A stretch of 64,000 nt of DNA, from the NCBI RefSeq assembly GCF_019972115.1, contig NZ_BPFJ01000001.1:496001-560000 (forward strand). The letters run 5' to 3'. The notes under the pieces were generated by a model. That model was not told where the DNA came from, did not search any database, and was given only the letters and a program-made list of their open reading frames with translations. The first letter of the stretch is position 1. Every line of letters begins with the position of its first letter. This stretch comes from Sulfurovum sp. TSL6. Lineage in GTDB: Bacteria > Campylobacterota > Campylobacteria > Campylobacterales > Sulfurovaceae. Positions 55,356 to 64,000 of this stretch are shown one piece after another. The position numbers and the translations under genes were made by a program.

Positions 55356-55676
55356 ATGAAAAAAATATTTAAACTCACAGATGAGAAAAAACATGAAGAC
55401 CGTGTACTCGAAGCCGTAAAACATGAGATACGCAAATATGTTAAACGCGAAAAGAAGAAGAAACTTGAAGATTCACAGAACACATACTGGGACTTTGATT
55501 GTAAAATAGGGCCTACTTCAGAGTCAGCAAAAGTAGTAGAGTATGATGATCTCATTAAAGCACTTGATGCAGTAAAAGCAACGGGTGCTACAGAGTGTTA
55601 TGTAGAGATACTTGCAAAAGTGGTTGATAAACCACTGAAAGAAGAAGTTGAATCTATGGAAGATGCAAACAACTAA
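55356..55676 (+). CDS. DUF6172-like small protein
   Basis: Protein of 106 aa, very charged: an N-terminal helix EVKHEIRKYVKREKKKK-like basic region and a TYWDFDCKIG centre, which I match to DUF6172 (moderate). Starts five nt after the DEAD helicase stop. Basic character suggests RNA or ribosome contact, but this is inference. Confidence 0.75.
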   Translation: MKKIFKLTDEKKHEDRVLEAVKHEIRKYVKREKKKKLEDSQNTYWDFDCKIGPTSESAKVVEYDDLIKALDAVKATGATECYVEILAKVVDKPLKEEVESMEDANN

Positions 55677-55724
55677 TAAAGTATTAGCAAAAATTTAGTA
55701 AAATACTCAAAAAAGGATTTAAAT

Positions 55725-55868
55725 ATGAAAAAAACAACTATATTGGCAGTATTTATGACTTTGAGTATGATCATGTCTGGATGTAGTAAAACATGGAGTG
55801 GCGTCAAAGAAGATACTAGCAAAGCATGGGATTCATCTAAAAAGGCAGTGCATAACGCAACTGCATAA
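55725..55868 (+). CDS. Entericidin-like small lipoprotein
   Basis: Protein of 47 aa: MKKTTILAVFMTLSMIMSGC with a lipobox (MSGC, Cys20), then WSGVKEDTSKAWDSSKKAV, an amphipathic helix like entericidin A/B. These small lipoproteins bind the membrane and are linked to stress. AAGGA lies seven nt before the ATG. Stop at 55866-55868. Confidence 0.8.
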   Translation: MKKTTILAVFMTLSMIMSGCSKTWSGVKEDTSKAWDSSKKAVHNATA

Positions 55869-55876
55869 TAAATTTG

Positions 55877-55929
55877 ATACTACGTATCTCTAGGTAGTAT
55901 ATTCGATTCCCTTTTCTTTCTAGGGAATC
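55877..55929. terminator. Two hairpins between convergent lipoprotein and cytochrome genes
   Basis: ATACTAC (55877-55883) with GTAGTAT (55894-55900), and GATTCCCT (55905-55912) with AGGGAATC (55922-55929). The second overlaps the cytochrome stop codon (minus strand). Both are perfect; the first is followed by a pyrimidine run CCCTTTTCTTTC. Confidence 0.5.
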
Positions 55930-57614
55930 TTGATTGAGATTGAATCTGTTGAGATAGTCTCATAGCGATTCGTCGTACTAGCGTCAAGAGCTTTCATCAG
56001 AGCTACTTCAGGTAACTCAGCATTTTTGTATAGATCTTGAGCGAAACCAAAAGATAGTGTTTGGTAGTGTAATGTAGCAGTGACAGTATAAGTACCTGCC
56101 GGCAGATCTTTTATCTCGTATCTTACTGTATCACTTCCCCCAATAAAGTCATCATCCGTTTCAGCATACCCATGTGGATTGATTGTCTCAGGTAAATTTA
56201 CCTCTTTTTTATCAAGTCCCTTTGGCAAGATACGGTTGTCTTTAAGATAATGCAGTGCATGCAGGAGTATATAGGTCATATTATCATCTGTATCCTGTAA
56301 GATCGTTTCATAGACCTGTACCTGTGAAGGATCAGTGATCTTATCATAGTGCGGTTCATATTCATTGGTTGTTATGTTGTATACTACACCGTTGATCTGT
56401 CCATTATCATTCATTGCCCCTGATTCAAAAACAATTTGATCTGCACTGTTTTTGACTGTTACATGAAGCCAGGCACGGCGTGACGGAAAGCCTGTCGGGA
56501 ACTTGTGACCACTTTTATTCGTAACGTTTACATCAAAACTAAGCGTAGTACCATTTAAAAATCTTGTATTTTTAATGTCTACAACGGCTGCGGCTTTAAG
56601 AAACTCTCTGGTATCCGTAATGCTTTCATTAAATCTTGCTTCATCTGCCAAAACCCCTAGTTTTTGACGGTTGTTCTTGAGGATCTCGAGCATATAAGTG
56701 TTGGCACCAAGGAATTTATGTTGATAAAATGGAAACCTTTCTCCTACATTACCTTTTGTAGAAATTTTAAAACTGCCCTCTGCTTGTGGCATATGGCAGT
56801 ATTGGCAACTGTATTCTGTTCCATTAAAGTCACTGTATTCCCATTCGGTATAGGCTGCCTGCTCGGGGAAAGTTAAACCAGTATCTTGTCCGTCTGTAGA
56901 GATAACAGGAGTCTCTAGGTTATGGCAGCTGGCACAGAGTTTGGACTCATTGATATGGGGACTGTATTCGGGGGTAAACTGAACACTATTCTGCATTGGG
57001 TTAGGGTTAGGATCTATAAAGGGACCATAAATTTTACGTTCTATTCCGGTGTTATTGGTATCGATAACAAATTTACCTGAAAAGCCTTCAGTAGTACCCA
57101 GTTGGGGGGTGTTTTCTATTTGATGACAGAGTGTACAGCTGACTCCTTGCATAGCAGCATCATAATAGTAGTTTTGATCGTTAAAAAATCCATCGCCAGA
57201 AAGTGAAACCGTATCACCATTATATGTTGCTTCTACATTAGCCATAGGAGTGTGGCATCGGCTACATTTCGCTTCGATCACTTCTTTGAACTCAGGGTGT
57301 TCTTTGACTTCAGTGGCAACTTTTGCCTTCCAGAATGGATCGGTTGCTGCATTGGCCATCATCGTACCTTGCCATGCTTTCACAAGAGAGACATCTGTAC
57401 CATTGGCATCCTTGATGCCATCATGACACTGTGCACAGTTTTGTGAACCGCTGAAGTGTGTTGTGGTAAAAGAGGGATCATGTAAGACTACATCAGGAAA
57501 GGTAGTATTATCATCAGGCAGAGTCGAAGGGGTATCACTGATGGACCCACCGCCACAAGCATTTAAAAAAAGTAGAAAAATGATACCTAATGTTAGAGTG
57601 AAGACAGTTTTCAT
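55920..57614 (-). CDS. Multihaem c-type cytochrome lipoprotein
   Basis: Lipoprotein of 564 aa: signal peptide with lipobox LNAC (Cys20) and a GGGSIS linker. Five CXXCH sites (CAQCH, CSRCH, CTLCH, CASCH, CQYCH) in residues about 55-275 give a pentahaem domain resembling cytochrome c-554 types. The C-terminal part (about 350-560) is a beta-rich domain with HKFPTGFPSRRAW. It probably passes electrons at the outer or inner membrane surface. The donor and acceptor cannot be read. Confidence 0.87.
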   Translation of the reverse strand: MKTVFTLTLGIIFLLFLNACGGGSISDTPSTLPDDNTTFPDVVLHDPSFTTTHFSGSQNCAQCHDGIKDANGTDVSLVKAWQGTMMANAATDPFWKAKVATEVKEHPEFKEVIEAKCSRCHTPMANVEATYNGDTVSLSGDGFFNDQNYYYDAAMQGVSCTLCHQIENTPQLGTTEGFSGKFVIDTNNTGIERKIYGPFIDPNPNPMQNSVQFTPEYSPHINESKLCASCHNLETPVISTDGQDTGLTFPEQAAYTEWEYSDFNGTEYSCQYCHMPQAEGSFKISTKGNVGERFPFYQHKFLGANTYMLEILKNNRQKLGVLADEARFNESITDTREFLKAAAVVDIKNTRFLNGTTLSFDVNVTNKSGHKFPTGFPSRRAWLHVTVKNSADQIVFESGAMNDNGQINGVVYNITTNEYEPHYDKITDPSQVQVYETILQDTDDNMTYILLHALHYLKDNRILPKGLDKKEVNLPETINPHGYAETDDDFIGGSDTVRYEIKDLPAGTYTVTATLHYQTLSFGFAQDLYKNAELPEVALMKALDASTTNRYETISTDSISIKIP

Positions 57615-57752
57615 GATGAATCCTTCTTTAGGGTGTTACTCTATATATGATTTAATTATAATTTAAAATTATTAACAAATGGTTTCATCTGGAATGATAA
57701 TCACAGTTATTTTTCTTTATGAAAGAAGGAGATATTTTATGAGGAATCGACA

Positions 57753-57776
57753 CATGAGTACTTTTAGTATCTCATG
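57753..57776. terminator. Hairpin downstream of pilT-like gene
   Basis: CATGAG plus TACT (57753-57762) pairs with AGTA-T-CTCATG (57766-57776) with one bulge. A T run follows on the plus strand only, so on pilT's strand it may act as a 3' stabiliser. The 57615-57799 gap holds one very short reading frame (57739-57789) that I do not call. Confidence 0.4.
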
Positions 57777-57799
57777 GTCATTTTTATAATGTGATGCAA

Positions 57800-58942
57800 C
57801 TATTCGTCTTTAAGTGAAAGTGCCTCGCCTTTTGACTCTGGGTGGAATTTTTCTTCATACTCTGTACTCACGGTAAACATGAGCTTAAGGTCATCCGGAC
57901 TGCTTGCATACTGGTATGCTTGTTCTTCAGTGATCTTATCTGCCAATGTAAGATCAAAAAGCGCACGATTAAAGCTAATAGAATCAAAACTGGTATGTTC
58001 TTTTTCAAGAGCATCTGGAATTTCATGATCACGTTTACTTCGGATCAGTTCTTGAATTTGAGGACTTTTAAACATCAATTCTACAGCAGGGATCATGTCT
58101 CCGGATGTACCTCTGATCAGACGTTGTGAAACAACGGCTTCCAAGGTTGAAGCAAGCGTTTCACGTACACGGTTTTGCTCTTCGTTCGGGAAAATAGCGA
58201 TAATACGGTCAACGGTTTCTCTAGCATCTAATGTATGAACTGTAGAGAAGACTAGGTGCCCTGTATTTACAGCTTGTAAAATACTTTCAGCTGTTGCAAT
58301 GTCACGCATTTCACCCACCACAATAATATCCGGGTCTTCACGCATTGCTGCACGCAATGCACGAGAAAAGCTAGTCGTATGCAATCCCAGTTCTCGTTGC
58401 TCTACGATAGATTTTATATCATTATGTACATACTCTATAGGATCTTCAATAGTGATGATATGATGCGGGTATTTTTTATTTATCTCCTCTATAACACTTG
58501 AAAGGGTTGTAGATTTACCACTTCCTGTTGTACCGGTAATGAGAACAAGACCACGTCTAAGATGAGTGAGCTTGTGTAAAGCTAGCGGGAGGTTTAGCTC
58601 TTCTATGGTTTTAATATAAGAAGGTATAAGACGGAAGGCCAGTGCGAAACCACCAAGATGCATAGAAATGTTGATACGGAAACGGTAGTTTTCATCAAGA
58701 GCATAGGCACCATCATATTCTTTAGTTTCTATAAATTCTTCATAGGCATTACCCGTTAACATTTGAACAAGTTCTTCAATGGTCTTTGCATCTAATTTTT
58801 CATTTGACAAAAGAACGATTTCACTTTTTATACGTGCATGAATTTGGCTATTTGATTTAATATGCAGATCGGCTCCATTTGCTTCAATCAGCATATGTAA
58901 CCAAGCATCCAATCTCTCTTTTATATTTTGTGTTAAAGACAT
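57800..58942 (-). CDS. pilT: PilT/PilU-type twitching motility ATPase
   Basis: ATPase of 380 aa. Walker A TGTTGSGKSTT (about 137-147), Asp box TIEDPIEYVH, Walker B IIVVGEMRD and HTLDARETVDRI His box are all present. It retracts type IV pili, or drives DNA uptake. The N-terminal LIEANGADLHIK is typical of PilT. Whether PilT or PilU cannot be settled. ComF at 6.1 kb is the only other competence-type gene seen. Confidence 0.9.
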   Translation of the reverse strand: MSLTQNIKERLDAWLHMLIEANGADLHIKSNSQIHARIKSEIVLLSNEKLDAKTIEELVQMLTGNAYEEFIETKEYDGAYALDENYRFRINISMHLGGFALAFRLIPSYIKTIEELNLPLALHKLTHLRRGLVLITGTTGSGKSTTLSSVIEEINKKYPHHIITIEDPIEYVHNDIKSIVEQRELGLHTTSFSRALRAAMREDPDIIVVGEMRDIATAESILQAVNTGHLVFSTVHTLDARETVDRIIAIFPNEEQNRVRETLASTLEAVVSQRLIRGTSGDMIPAVELMFKSPQIQELIRSKRDHEIPDALEKEHTSFDSISFNRALFDLTLADKITEEQAYQYASSPDDLKLMFTVSTEYEEKFHPESKGEALSLKDE

Positions 58943-59076
58943 AGTTTCCTCCCTTTTTATAATGTATTTATATTATACTACAGCTTATTTGCTTATATTA
59001 TAGAGAGATGAAAAAAAGATAAATCAAAGAATAGATGCTAAAATACTATATTTATTGAAAACACAAGGATAAGACG

Positions 59077-59502
59077 ATGTCAATAATGAAATATATACTT
59101 TTTGCACTACTTTTGTTTGGTTTATGGGTAACTGAACCAATGTGGAGGCACACCGATACAGCTACATCTGCATCACCCGTGAATGAGCATATCGTAGAAC
59201 AGAAAAAAACTACAACTGAAGAAGTTAGTGCTGAGACTAGATTTTTGAAAAAGTTAGAACTAAAATTTGGTTCAAGACCGTCTGTCAAAGAGAACACAGG
59301 CGTACCTTCATCAGTGTATACATATTGGCGTAAAACACTTCAATATCCTGATTCCCTTCAAGATGAAACATGCAGTCCTATACGAGGTAGTGAGGAAGGA
59401 TGGACAACTGTGTGCAGATATAGAACAAAGAAGAGTTTCGATACTTTGGAATTAAGAGAGGATAGATTTCTTATCAAGAACGGTACTGTATATAAGAAGT
59501 AG
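59077..59502 (+). CDS. Hypothetical protein with N-terminal hydrophobic segment
   Basis: Protein of 141 aa with a hydrophobic N-terminus (MKYILFALLLFGLW), a short acidic/Thr-rich stretch and a C-terminal domain holding two cysteines (TCSPIRG and TVCRY), perhaps disulfide-linked. Not recognised. It is likely exported or membrane-anchored. Confidence 0.6.
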   Translation: MSIMKYILFALLLFGLWVTEPMWRHTDTATSASPVNEHIVEQKKTTTEEVSAETRFLKKLELKFGSRPSVKENTGVPSSVYTYWRKTLQYPDSLQDETCSPIRGSEEGWTTVCRYRTKKSFDTLELREDRFLIKNGTVYKK

Positions 59503-59535
59503 TATTATACTCAGACCGTAATTTACAAGAATAGG

Positions 59536-60561
59536 TTAGCCCATAGGGTAGAGTATCTCTTCGTGTACTTTGTCACAAGCGCTTAAAATTTCATCACTGA
59601 GTGTAAGATTCATAGCTGCAAGCGAAGCATCAAGCTGATCGGTGTGGGTTGCACCTATGATGGTTGAAGCCACAAAATCAAACTGTTTTGACCAGGCTGT
59701 AGCCAATGTTACCGGATGAAGTCCTGCATCTGCTGCTATTTTTAGGTATTGTTGGGTGGATGCCAAAGTTTTGTCATTCATGAAACGTTGCGCCATGATA
59801 CGTTGCCGTTGGTTAGGTGACTTCAAATAAGTTGCAAATCTTCCATTGGCATCTTCGGGTTTTAATCCCTGGTTGTATTTTCCGGATAACACACCACCTG
59901 CTAACGGTGAGTAGGGGAGCAGTGAGATTTGTTCCTTTTGAGAAAGGGTAGAGAGCTCATCTAAAAATCTACGGTTGAGCAGTGAGAAATTGTTCTGTAT
60001 GGATTCAAATCGTGCCAATCCTTTATAATAGGAGGTCATTAGAGCCTTACTTGTACCATAGGCAGTGTCATTAGATGTCCCTATATGACGAACTTTCCCT
60101 GCTTTCACCAATCTGTCAAAGGCTTCAAGTGACTCTTCTATCGGCACGATGGTATCGGGCCAATGCATTTGGTAAAGGTCTATGTAGTCGGTTTTGAGCC
60201 GTTTCAAACTTCCTTCTATAGCACGTTCTATATGAAATCTGTCTATGGCTGTCAACCCGTGGCGAATAGGAGGAACAAACCAGCCGCTTGCAGCTCCTGC
60301 AACTTTGGTAGCTAGAATGATAGAATCCCGTTCTTTTGTTTTCATCCATTCACCTACCCACTCTTCCGTGATACCTGCAAGTTTTGCATCGGGTGGAACA
60401 GGGTAGAGCTCTGCTGTATCGTAAAAGTTAATGCCATAGTCATAGGCTTTGTCCATGATGGCAAATGCTTCTTTCTTGTCACACTGTGTTCCAAATGTCA
60501 TGGTTCCCATACAGATGGGTGAAACACGAAGTCCGGTTTTTCCTATGTATCGATATTCCAT
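59536..60561 (-). CDS. Aldo/keto reductase
   Basis: Protein of 341 aa with GINFYDTAELYPV (Asp, Tyr catalytic residues), LATKVAG (Lys), QMHWPD (His) and the NADPH-binding C-terminal region. NADP-dependent reductase of unknown carbonyl substrate; similar to Tas/YajO-type proteins. Confidence 0.92.
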   Translation of the reverse strand: MEYRYIGKTGLRVSPICMGTMTFGTQCDKKEAFAIMDKAYDYGINFYDTAELYPVPPDAKLAGITEEWVGEWMKTKERDSIILATKVAGAASGWFVPPIRHGLTAIDRFHIERAIEGSLKRLKTDYIDLYQMHWPDTIVPIEESLEAFDRLVKAGKVRHIGTSNDTAYGTSKALMTSYYKGLARFESIQNNFSLLNRRFLDELSTLSQKEQISLLPYSPLAGGVLSGKYNQGLKPEDANGRFATYLKSPNQRQRIMAQRFMNDKTLASTQQYLKIAADAGLHPVTLATAWSKQFDFVASTIIGATHTDQLDASLAAMNLTLSDEILSACDKVHEEILYPMG

Positions 60562-60746
60562 TGTGATCCTTGTAAAATTTGCTTTTATATAATAACTTAA
60601 GTTTTCTAAGGTTTTACTCTCTTATTATGATTCTTCTTTGAACGTGTTTTGTATGAGATACATTAACCGTTTATTAACAAAGTAGGAATAGAATATTTAT
60701 ATGGAGATATACTTTTTCATAATCTAATAGTAATGGGGGAATAACA

Positions 60747-63700
60747 ATGAAAAAACATATGAATAAAAAGAATGCAGTACGGGTAGGAGTCGTAGGGATA
60801 GGATTGACAGTGGCAAGTATGTTCTATACGACTGGCTGCGGCGGAGGTGGCGGCGGTGATGGTGGAGGTGGGGGTGGTACATCCAGTATGTGTTCAGTAC
60901 CTTTAGAAGCTTCTTTAAATACACAAGTTCGTATAGGTGGTGCTACGACAGCTGTAGAACAATTCAGCACTGATAGTGGTGAGTGGACACTCTTTAATAT
61001 AGCAAATGAATTGCGTGCAACTAAGACTGGTACAACAAAATATACAGAATATCATCTGGAAGTCGAAGGCATGATTCGGGATATAGAGATTGTTAAGGGT
61101 AATGATAACAATAGTTATGCTCTATTGGCTATGGGGGCTGAAGGAATTGCTACAGTTAACATCACAGATCCTACGGCAATGATACTGGTTAGCAGTGTAA
61201 AAGTTAACTATTATCATGAAGGCATTTGGTGGACAGAAGGTGGTGGTGATATAGTGCCGGATAATAGTATTTCCAGCACTCGAGGGCCTGTTAGTTCACT
61301 CGCTGTCTATAATGAGGGAAATGCTACCGTACCTTCAATGCAGCTACTGATTGGGGATGAAGGGTATGGTGTACACAAGACAGCACTTGAGAATCTTTTC
61401 GATGGTATTAATGGTAGAGAAGCAGATGGTACGCTTAAGATCGACCAAGAAGTTTATACCCTGCAGTATGCTGGTGAAAATCCATGGGGGGGTCCAAAAA
61501 GTTTGACATTGTACGGTGAAGGCAATAACACAAGGCTCTTTGTTGCACAGGGCTTCCTAGGAATGGGAATCTATAATCCTAAAACTCTTGAGCAGGTCGG
61601 TCATTATAACCTTTATACCGATGCGACTGAGGACAATGGTGGTGAAGATTGGTTTATTAATATGGATGTTTCTACTGAGGTTCAATCTGGTAATATCGAC
61701 GTGTGTACAGGAATGCCAGATTACAATCAGGCAAATTATGAAATTCAGCAGGTTTGGCATAACAAAGTTGATGCTCCAACACCGTGGGCTGATTTTGATA
61801 GGTATGGAAAGTTCTATTATGATGCACGAAAGATAGACGTAGCAACCTTTGGGAGTAAAACTACAGCTTACATCGCTTATGGATTGGGTGGTATGGTCGC
61901 GGTGGATGTAACCGGTTATGATACAGCAACAGCTCGTAGCGCAGACTGTACTACCAAGAATAATTTTCTTGAAGGTATGTATCTTGGATATGTTCCAGGC
62001 TTGCCGGCACATGGACCGGATGCTGAGACTGGTCAACAATCGCAAAGCCTTTTTCCTTATTTCGGGGTAGGTATGTTGAAAGAAGCAGGGGTGGTCGACG
62101 TTAAGGTGGATACTGCAACAAAGAATGTCTATTTTTCTGATCACTTTGCAGGATTGATGGTGATCGGCAATGCGGATAATCCTTCTACTTGGCATGGAAA
62201 TAAAGGGGCGGGTTCATATGACAATGATACTATGGGTACACTGGGTGATCATTGGCCAGATTATGAGTTTGTCACATCCTATGATATGACTCCGTTTATC
62301 CCTACAGGGAAAGAAGAAGAGATACCGACATTTATTACCGAAACACCAATTCTTCTAGCAACAGGTGAGGTGAGTGGTCATGGAAATGTCTTTGGCTTTA
62401 CCAGTACATTTGATTCAGCTAACAACGTAGCTATAGATATAGCACTTGCAGCCGGAGGGGGCGGTCTTAACTTTATGGATGTTCTCATTACCGGTGCACA
62501 GTCGAGCAACTCATTTGAGGTACCAGTTCATTTTGCAACTACTGATGAGATTGGTGCAGCAGCAGATGGTTCACCTACGCAAGAGATCAATATAGGTCAT
62601 GCTGAGGGACTAACCGCTTATGACAATTTACTGTTCCTTGGTGATGGACCTCATGGTATGTCAGTATGGCAGATAGCGGATGAAGAGTGTAATCCGACAG
62701 ATGATGTTCATTTGGTAGCCAATACACTACAGAGTGAATATCCAGTAGGTGATATTAACCCCGCACCACATGCACATGATGTAGTATTAGACCATGCTAC
62801 AAATTCAGCTCTTGTAATGTCACAAAGTCGTGGGGTACGTCGTATTGAGAACGTAGCAGTGGGTACAGTCGGTGCCCCAGTTCTACTGTACCCAAAAAAT
62901 ACGGATATATATGAGCATAATGTCGATGCCGGTAATGTCGCTGATTTCCTCAGTATGCAAGACCATGCATATAGTGCAGCACTGAAAGGGCCACTTGCAT
63001 TTACTGCTGATGGCAGTAACGGTTTAACGGTGTATGATTTAAGTAAAGATCCGACTGATTCAACCAACAGTAATGGTTTTGTAGTTGCCAATATCGGTGG
63101 AGATACCAACTCTCAACCAGATCTCGGCCGTGCATCTGATGTGGCACTTTGGGATGATACAAGTACAGGTACATCGTATGCTTTTGTTGCTGCAGGAAGC
63201 AGAGGTATCGCTGTAGTTGATATTACCAATGCGCAAGAAAACAATATGAGATTAGTTAAAATTTTCGAACCAATTAAATGGGAAGATACAAAGGCTGGTA
63301 AAGCCGATGGTAAAAGTGTGGCAGTTAAGGTAGTGGGTAATCATGCATTCTTTACCTATGATAGTTTTGGAGTCGTATGTTACAGTATCGCTGATCTGAT
63401 CGCACCACTGCCTGCGGGAGTAGATCCACAGGATATCTGGACACCGGGCACTGTCGGTTATCGTCCAGAAGCTACTGCACGCTTTAAGCTCCAAAACCGC
63501 GAAATGTTTGGTCGTGCTGAATTGGCAGAATGGAGTGGAGGTGCTGCAGGTATGGATGTTGTTAGTGTCAACGGTAGATATATTTTCTATATTGCCTATG
63601 GTGATGCTGGTGTTATCAAGATAAACTGGACAAATCCAGCCACACCAGTGCTTATGGAACATGCTGATACGGTAGGATTTGCAAGTGATGTGACTGTAAT

Positions 63701-63755
63701 TAACGGGCATGCTTATGTTGCAGATGGTGGCGGTGGATTGGTACTGCTTAAATAG
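60747..63755 (+). CDS. Large LVIVD-repeat lipoprotein (beta-propeller-like)
   Basis: Protein of 1002 aa. The signal peptide ends at lipobox TTGC (Cys31) followed by a Gly-rich linker of about 15 residues with one Asp. The body holds many LVIVD-type repeats of the form GxxxVDIT or GLTVYDL (for example GIATVNITDP, GMVAVDVTGY, GIAVVDITNA), which usually build a beta propeller. No catalytic motif. Likely a surface-exposed cell-envelope protein for binding or adhesion. ATG at 60747 has GGGGGAA six nt upstream. Confidence 0.85.
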   Translation: MKKHMNKKNAVRVGVVGIGLTVASMFYTTGCGGGGGGDGGGGGGTSSMCSVPLEASLNTQVRIGGATTAVEQFSTDSGEWTLFNIANELRATKTGTTKYTEYHLEVEGMIRDIEIVKGNDNNSYALLAMGAEGIATVNITDPTAMILVSSVKVNYYHEGIWWTEGGGDIVPDNSISSTRGPVSSLAVYNEGNATVPSMQLLIGDEGYGVHKTALENLFDGINGREADGTLKIDQEVYTLQYAGENPWGGPKSLTLYGEGNNTRLFVAQGFLGMGIYNPKTLEQVGHYNLYTDATEDNGGEDWFINMDVSTEVQSGNIDVCTGMPDYNQANYEIQQVWHNKVDAPTPWADFDRYGKFYYDARKIDVATFGSKTTAYIAYGLGGMVAVDVTGYDTATARSADCTTKNNFLEGMYLGYVPGLPAHGPDAETGQQSQSLFPYFGVGMLKEAGVVDVKVDTATKNVYFSDHFAGLMVIGNADNPSTWHGNKGAGSYDNDTMGTLGDHWPDYEFVTSYDMTPFIPTGKEEEIPTFITETPILLATGEVSGHGNVFGFTSTFDSANNVAIDIALAAGGGGLNFMDVLITGAQSSNSFEVPVHFATTDEIGAAADGSPTQEINIGHAEGLTAYDNLLFLGDGPHGMSVWQIADEECNPTDDVHLVANTLQSEYPVGDINPAPHAHDVVLDHATNSALVMSQSRGVRRIENVAVGTVGAPVLLYPKNTDIYEHNVDAGNVADFLSMQDHAYSAALKGPLAFTADGSNGLTVYDLSKDPTDSTNSNGFVVANIGGDTNSQPDLGRASDVALWDDTSTGTSYAFVAAGSRGIAVVDITNAQENNMRLVKIFEPIKWEDTKAGKADGKSVAVKVVGNHAFFTYDSFGVVCYSIADLIAPLPAGVDPQDIWTPGTVGYRPEATARFKLQNREMFGRAELAEWSGGAAGMDVVSVNGRYIFYIAYGDAGVIKINWTNPATPVLMEHADTVGFASDVTVINGHAYVADGGGGLVLLK

Positions 63756-63789
63756 AGTACTTAATACTTCTCTTTTTGGAGAAAAAGAT

Positions 63790-63815
63790 GGTACCTTCTC
63801 TCTTCTGAAGGTACC
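63790..63815 (+). terminator. Hairpin after the LVIVD lipoprotein gene
   Basis: Perfect 9-bp stem GGTACCTTC (63790-63798) and GAAGGTACC (63807-63815) with an eight-nt loop. It lacks a T run. The remaining AT-rich sequence to 64000 shows no gene I can support. Confidence 0.5.
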
Positions 63816-64000
63816 CCTTATACAATCTTAATGATTTATAGATATATAAACACTTCTCTATAATATAATTACTCATACTTCTTTTCTTTAAAAACATTCA
63901 CTTTACTTGTTTATATTACAAAATAACAAATCTTCATACTACATGGAAATGATAAGAAGAAGCAAGTAGTGGCAAACTTTATTAATGATAAACTACACAA

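Overview
The window looks like chromosomal DNA of a Campylobacterota (epsilonproteobacterial) chemolithotroph of the Sulfurovum/Sulfurimonas type. This is inferred from low-to-moderate GC, short intergenic gaps, NarK plus NrtABD nitrate uptake, a single-domain Campylobacter-type globin, several rhodaneses, arsenic/mercury-type detoxification genes, glycine-rich lipoproteins and many GGDEF/EAL proteins. There is no rRNA, CRISPR array, prophage or recognisable insertion sequence. One tRNA-Arg(CCU) is present.

Layout. 0-1.2 kb: 3' part of a GGDEF-EAL protein. 1.3-3.8 kb: tight operon of an AmmeMemoRadiSam radical SAM enzyme, a Memo protein and a protein-isoaspartate methyltransferase. 3.8-5.2 kb: CDF transporter, GDCCVxC protein and a membrane protein. 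5.3-6.7 kb: sirtuin and ComF. 6.8-10.0 kb: P-type ATPase and PsiE. 10.4-12.6 kb: katG. 12.7-14.5 kb: rhodanese and NarK-type transporter. 14.6-17.5 kb: metalloid/mercury island (double methyltransferase, MerT-rhodanese fusion, divergent ArsR). 17.6-20.8 kb: nrtABD-like nitrate ABC transporter with a remarkable inverted-repeat leader between nrtA and nrtB. 21.0-24.1 kb: FetB-like permease, M14-family deacylase and GCS2-type ligase. 24.4-26.9 kb: EAL protein with an integrase-arm-like N-terminus, plus a degenerate GGDEF partner, behind a promoter with three copies of one operator-like repeat. 27.1-27.5 kb: globin. 27.6-31.9 kb: arsenic island (ArsR-ArsC fusion, small Cys protein, ArsB, DUF4395, divergent ArsP-like permease). 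32.0-34.8 kb: orphan binding protein plus membrane GGDEF-EAL. 34.9-37.5 kb: znuACB plus lipoprotein. 37.6-45.4 kb: small unknown protein, dipeptide epimerase with DUF819 transporter, periplasmic small-heat-shock-like protein, patatin, cardiolipin synthase (apparently AUC start), DEAD helicase, LapA-like protein. 45.6-53.7 kb: RluA, PLA2-like protein, GNAT, Suv3-type helicase, unknowns, tRNA, CDF, ankyrin protein. 54.0-58.9 kb: DEAD helicase with a structured leader, DUF6172, entericidin-like lipoprotein, multihaem cytochrome, PilT ATPase. 59-64 kb: unknown small protein, aldo/keto reductase, LVIVD-type lipoprotein.

How it fits together. Two arsenic/mercury-type islands 11 kb apart could be complementary: one carries arsenate reduction, arsenite efflux and an ArsP-like permease for methylated trivalent arsenic, the other an ArsM-like methyltransferase fusion. 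Each has an N6-spaced ArsR-type dyad at its divergent promoter. Nitrate uptake is covered by NarK and NrtABD. The candidates for undescribed biology are the arm-domain EAL system with its promoter repeat array, the mutually exclusive hairpins in the nrtA-nrtB leader, the MerT-rhodanese/double-methyltransferase island, and the binding-protein/GGDEF-EAL pair.

All function calls come from reading motifs by eye; no database search was run.
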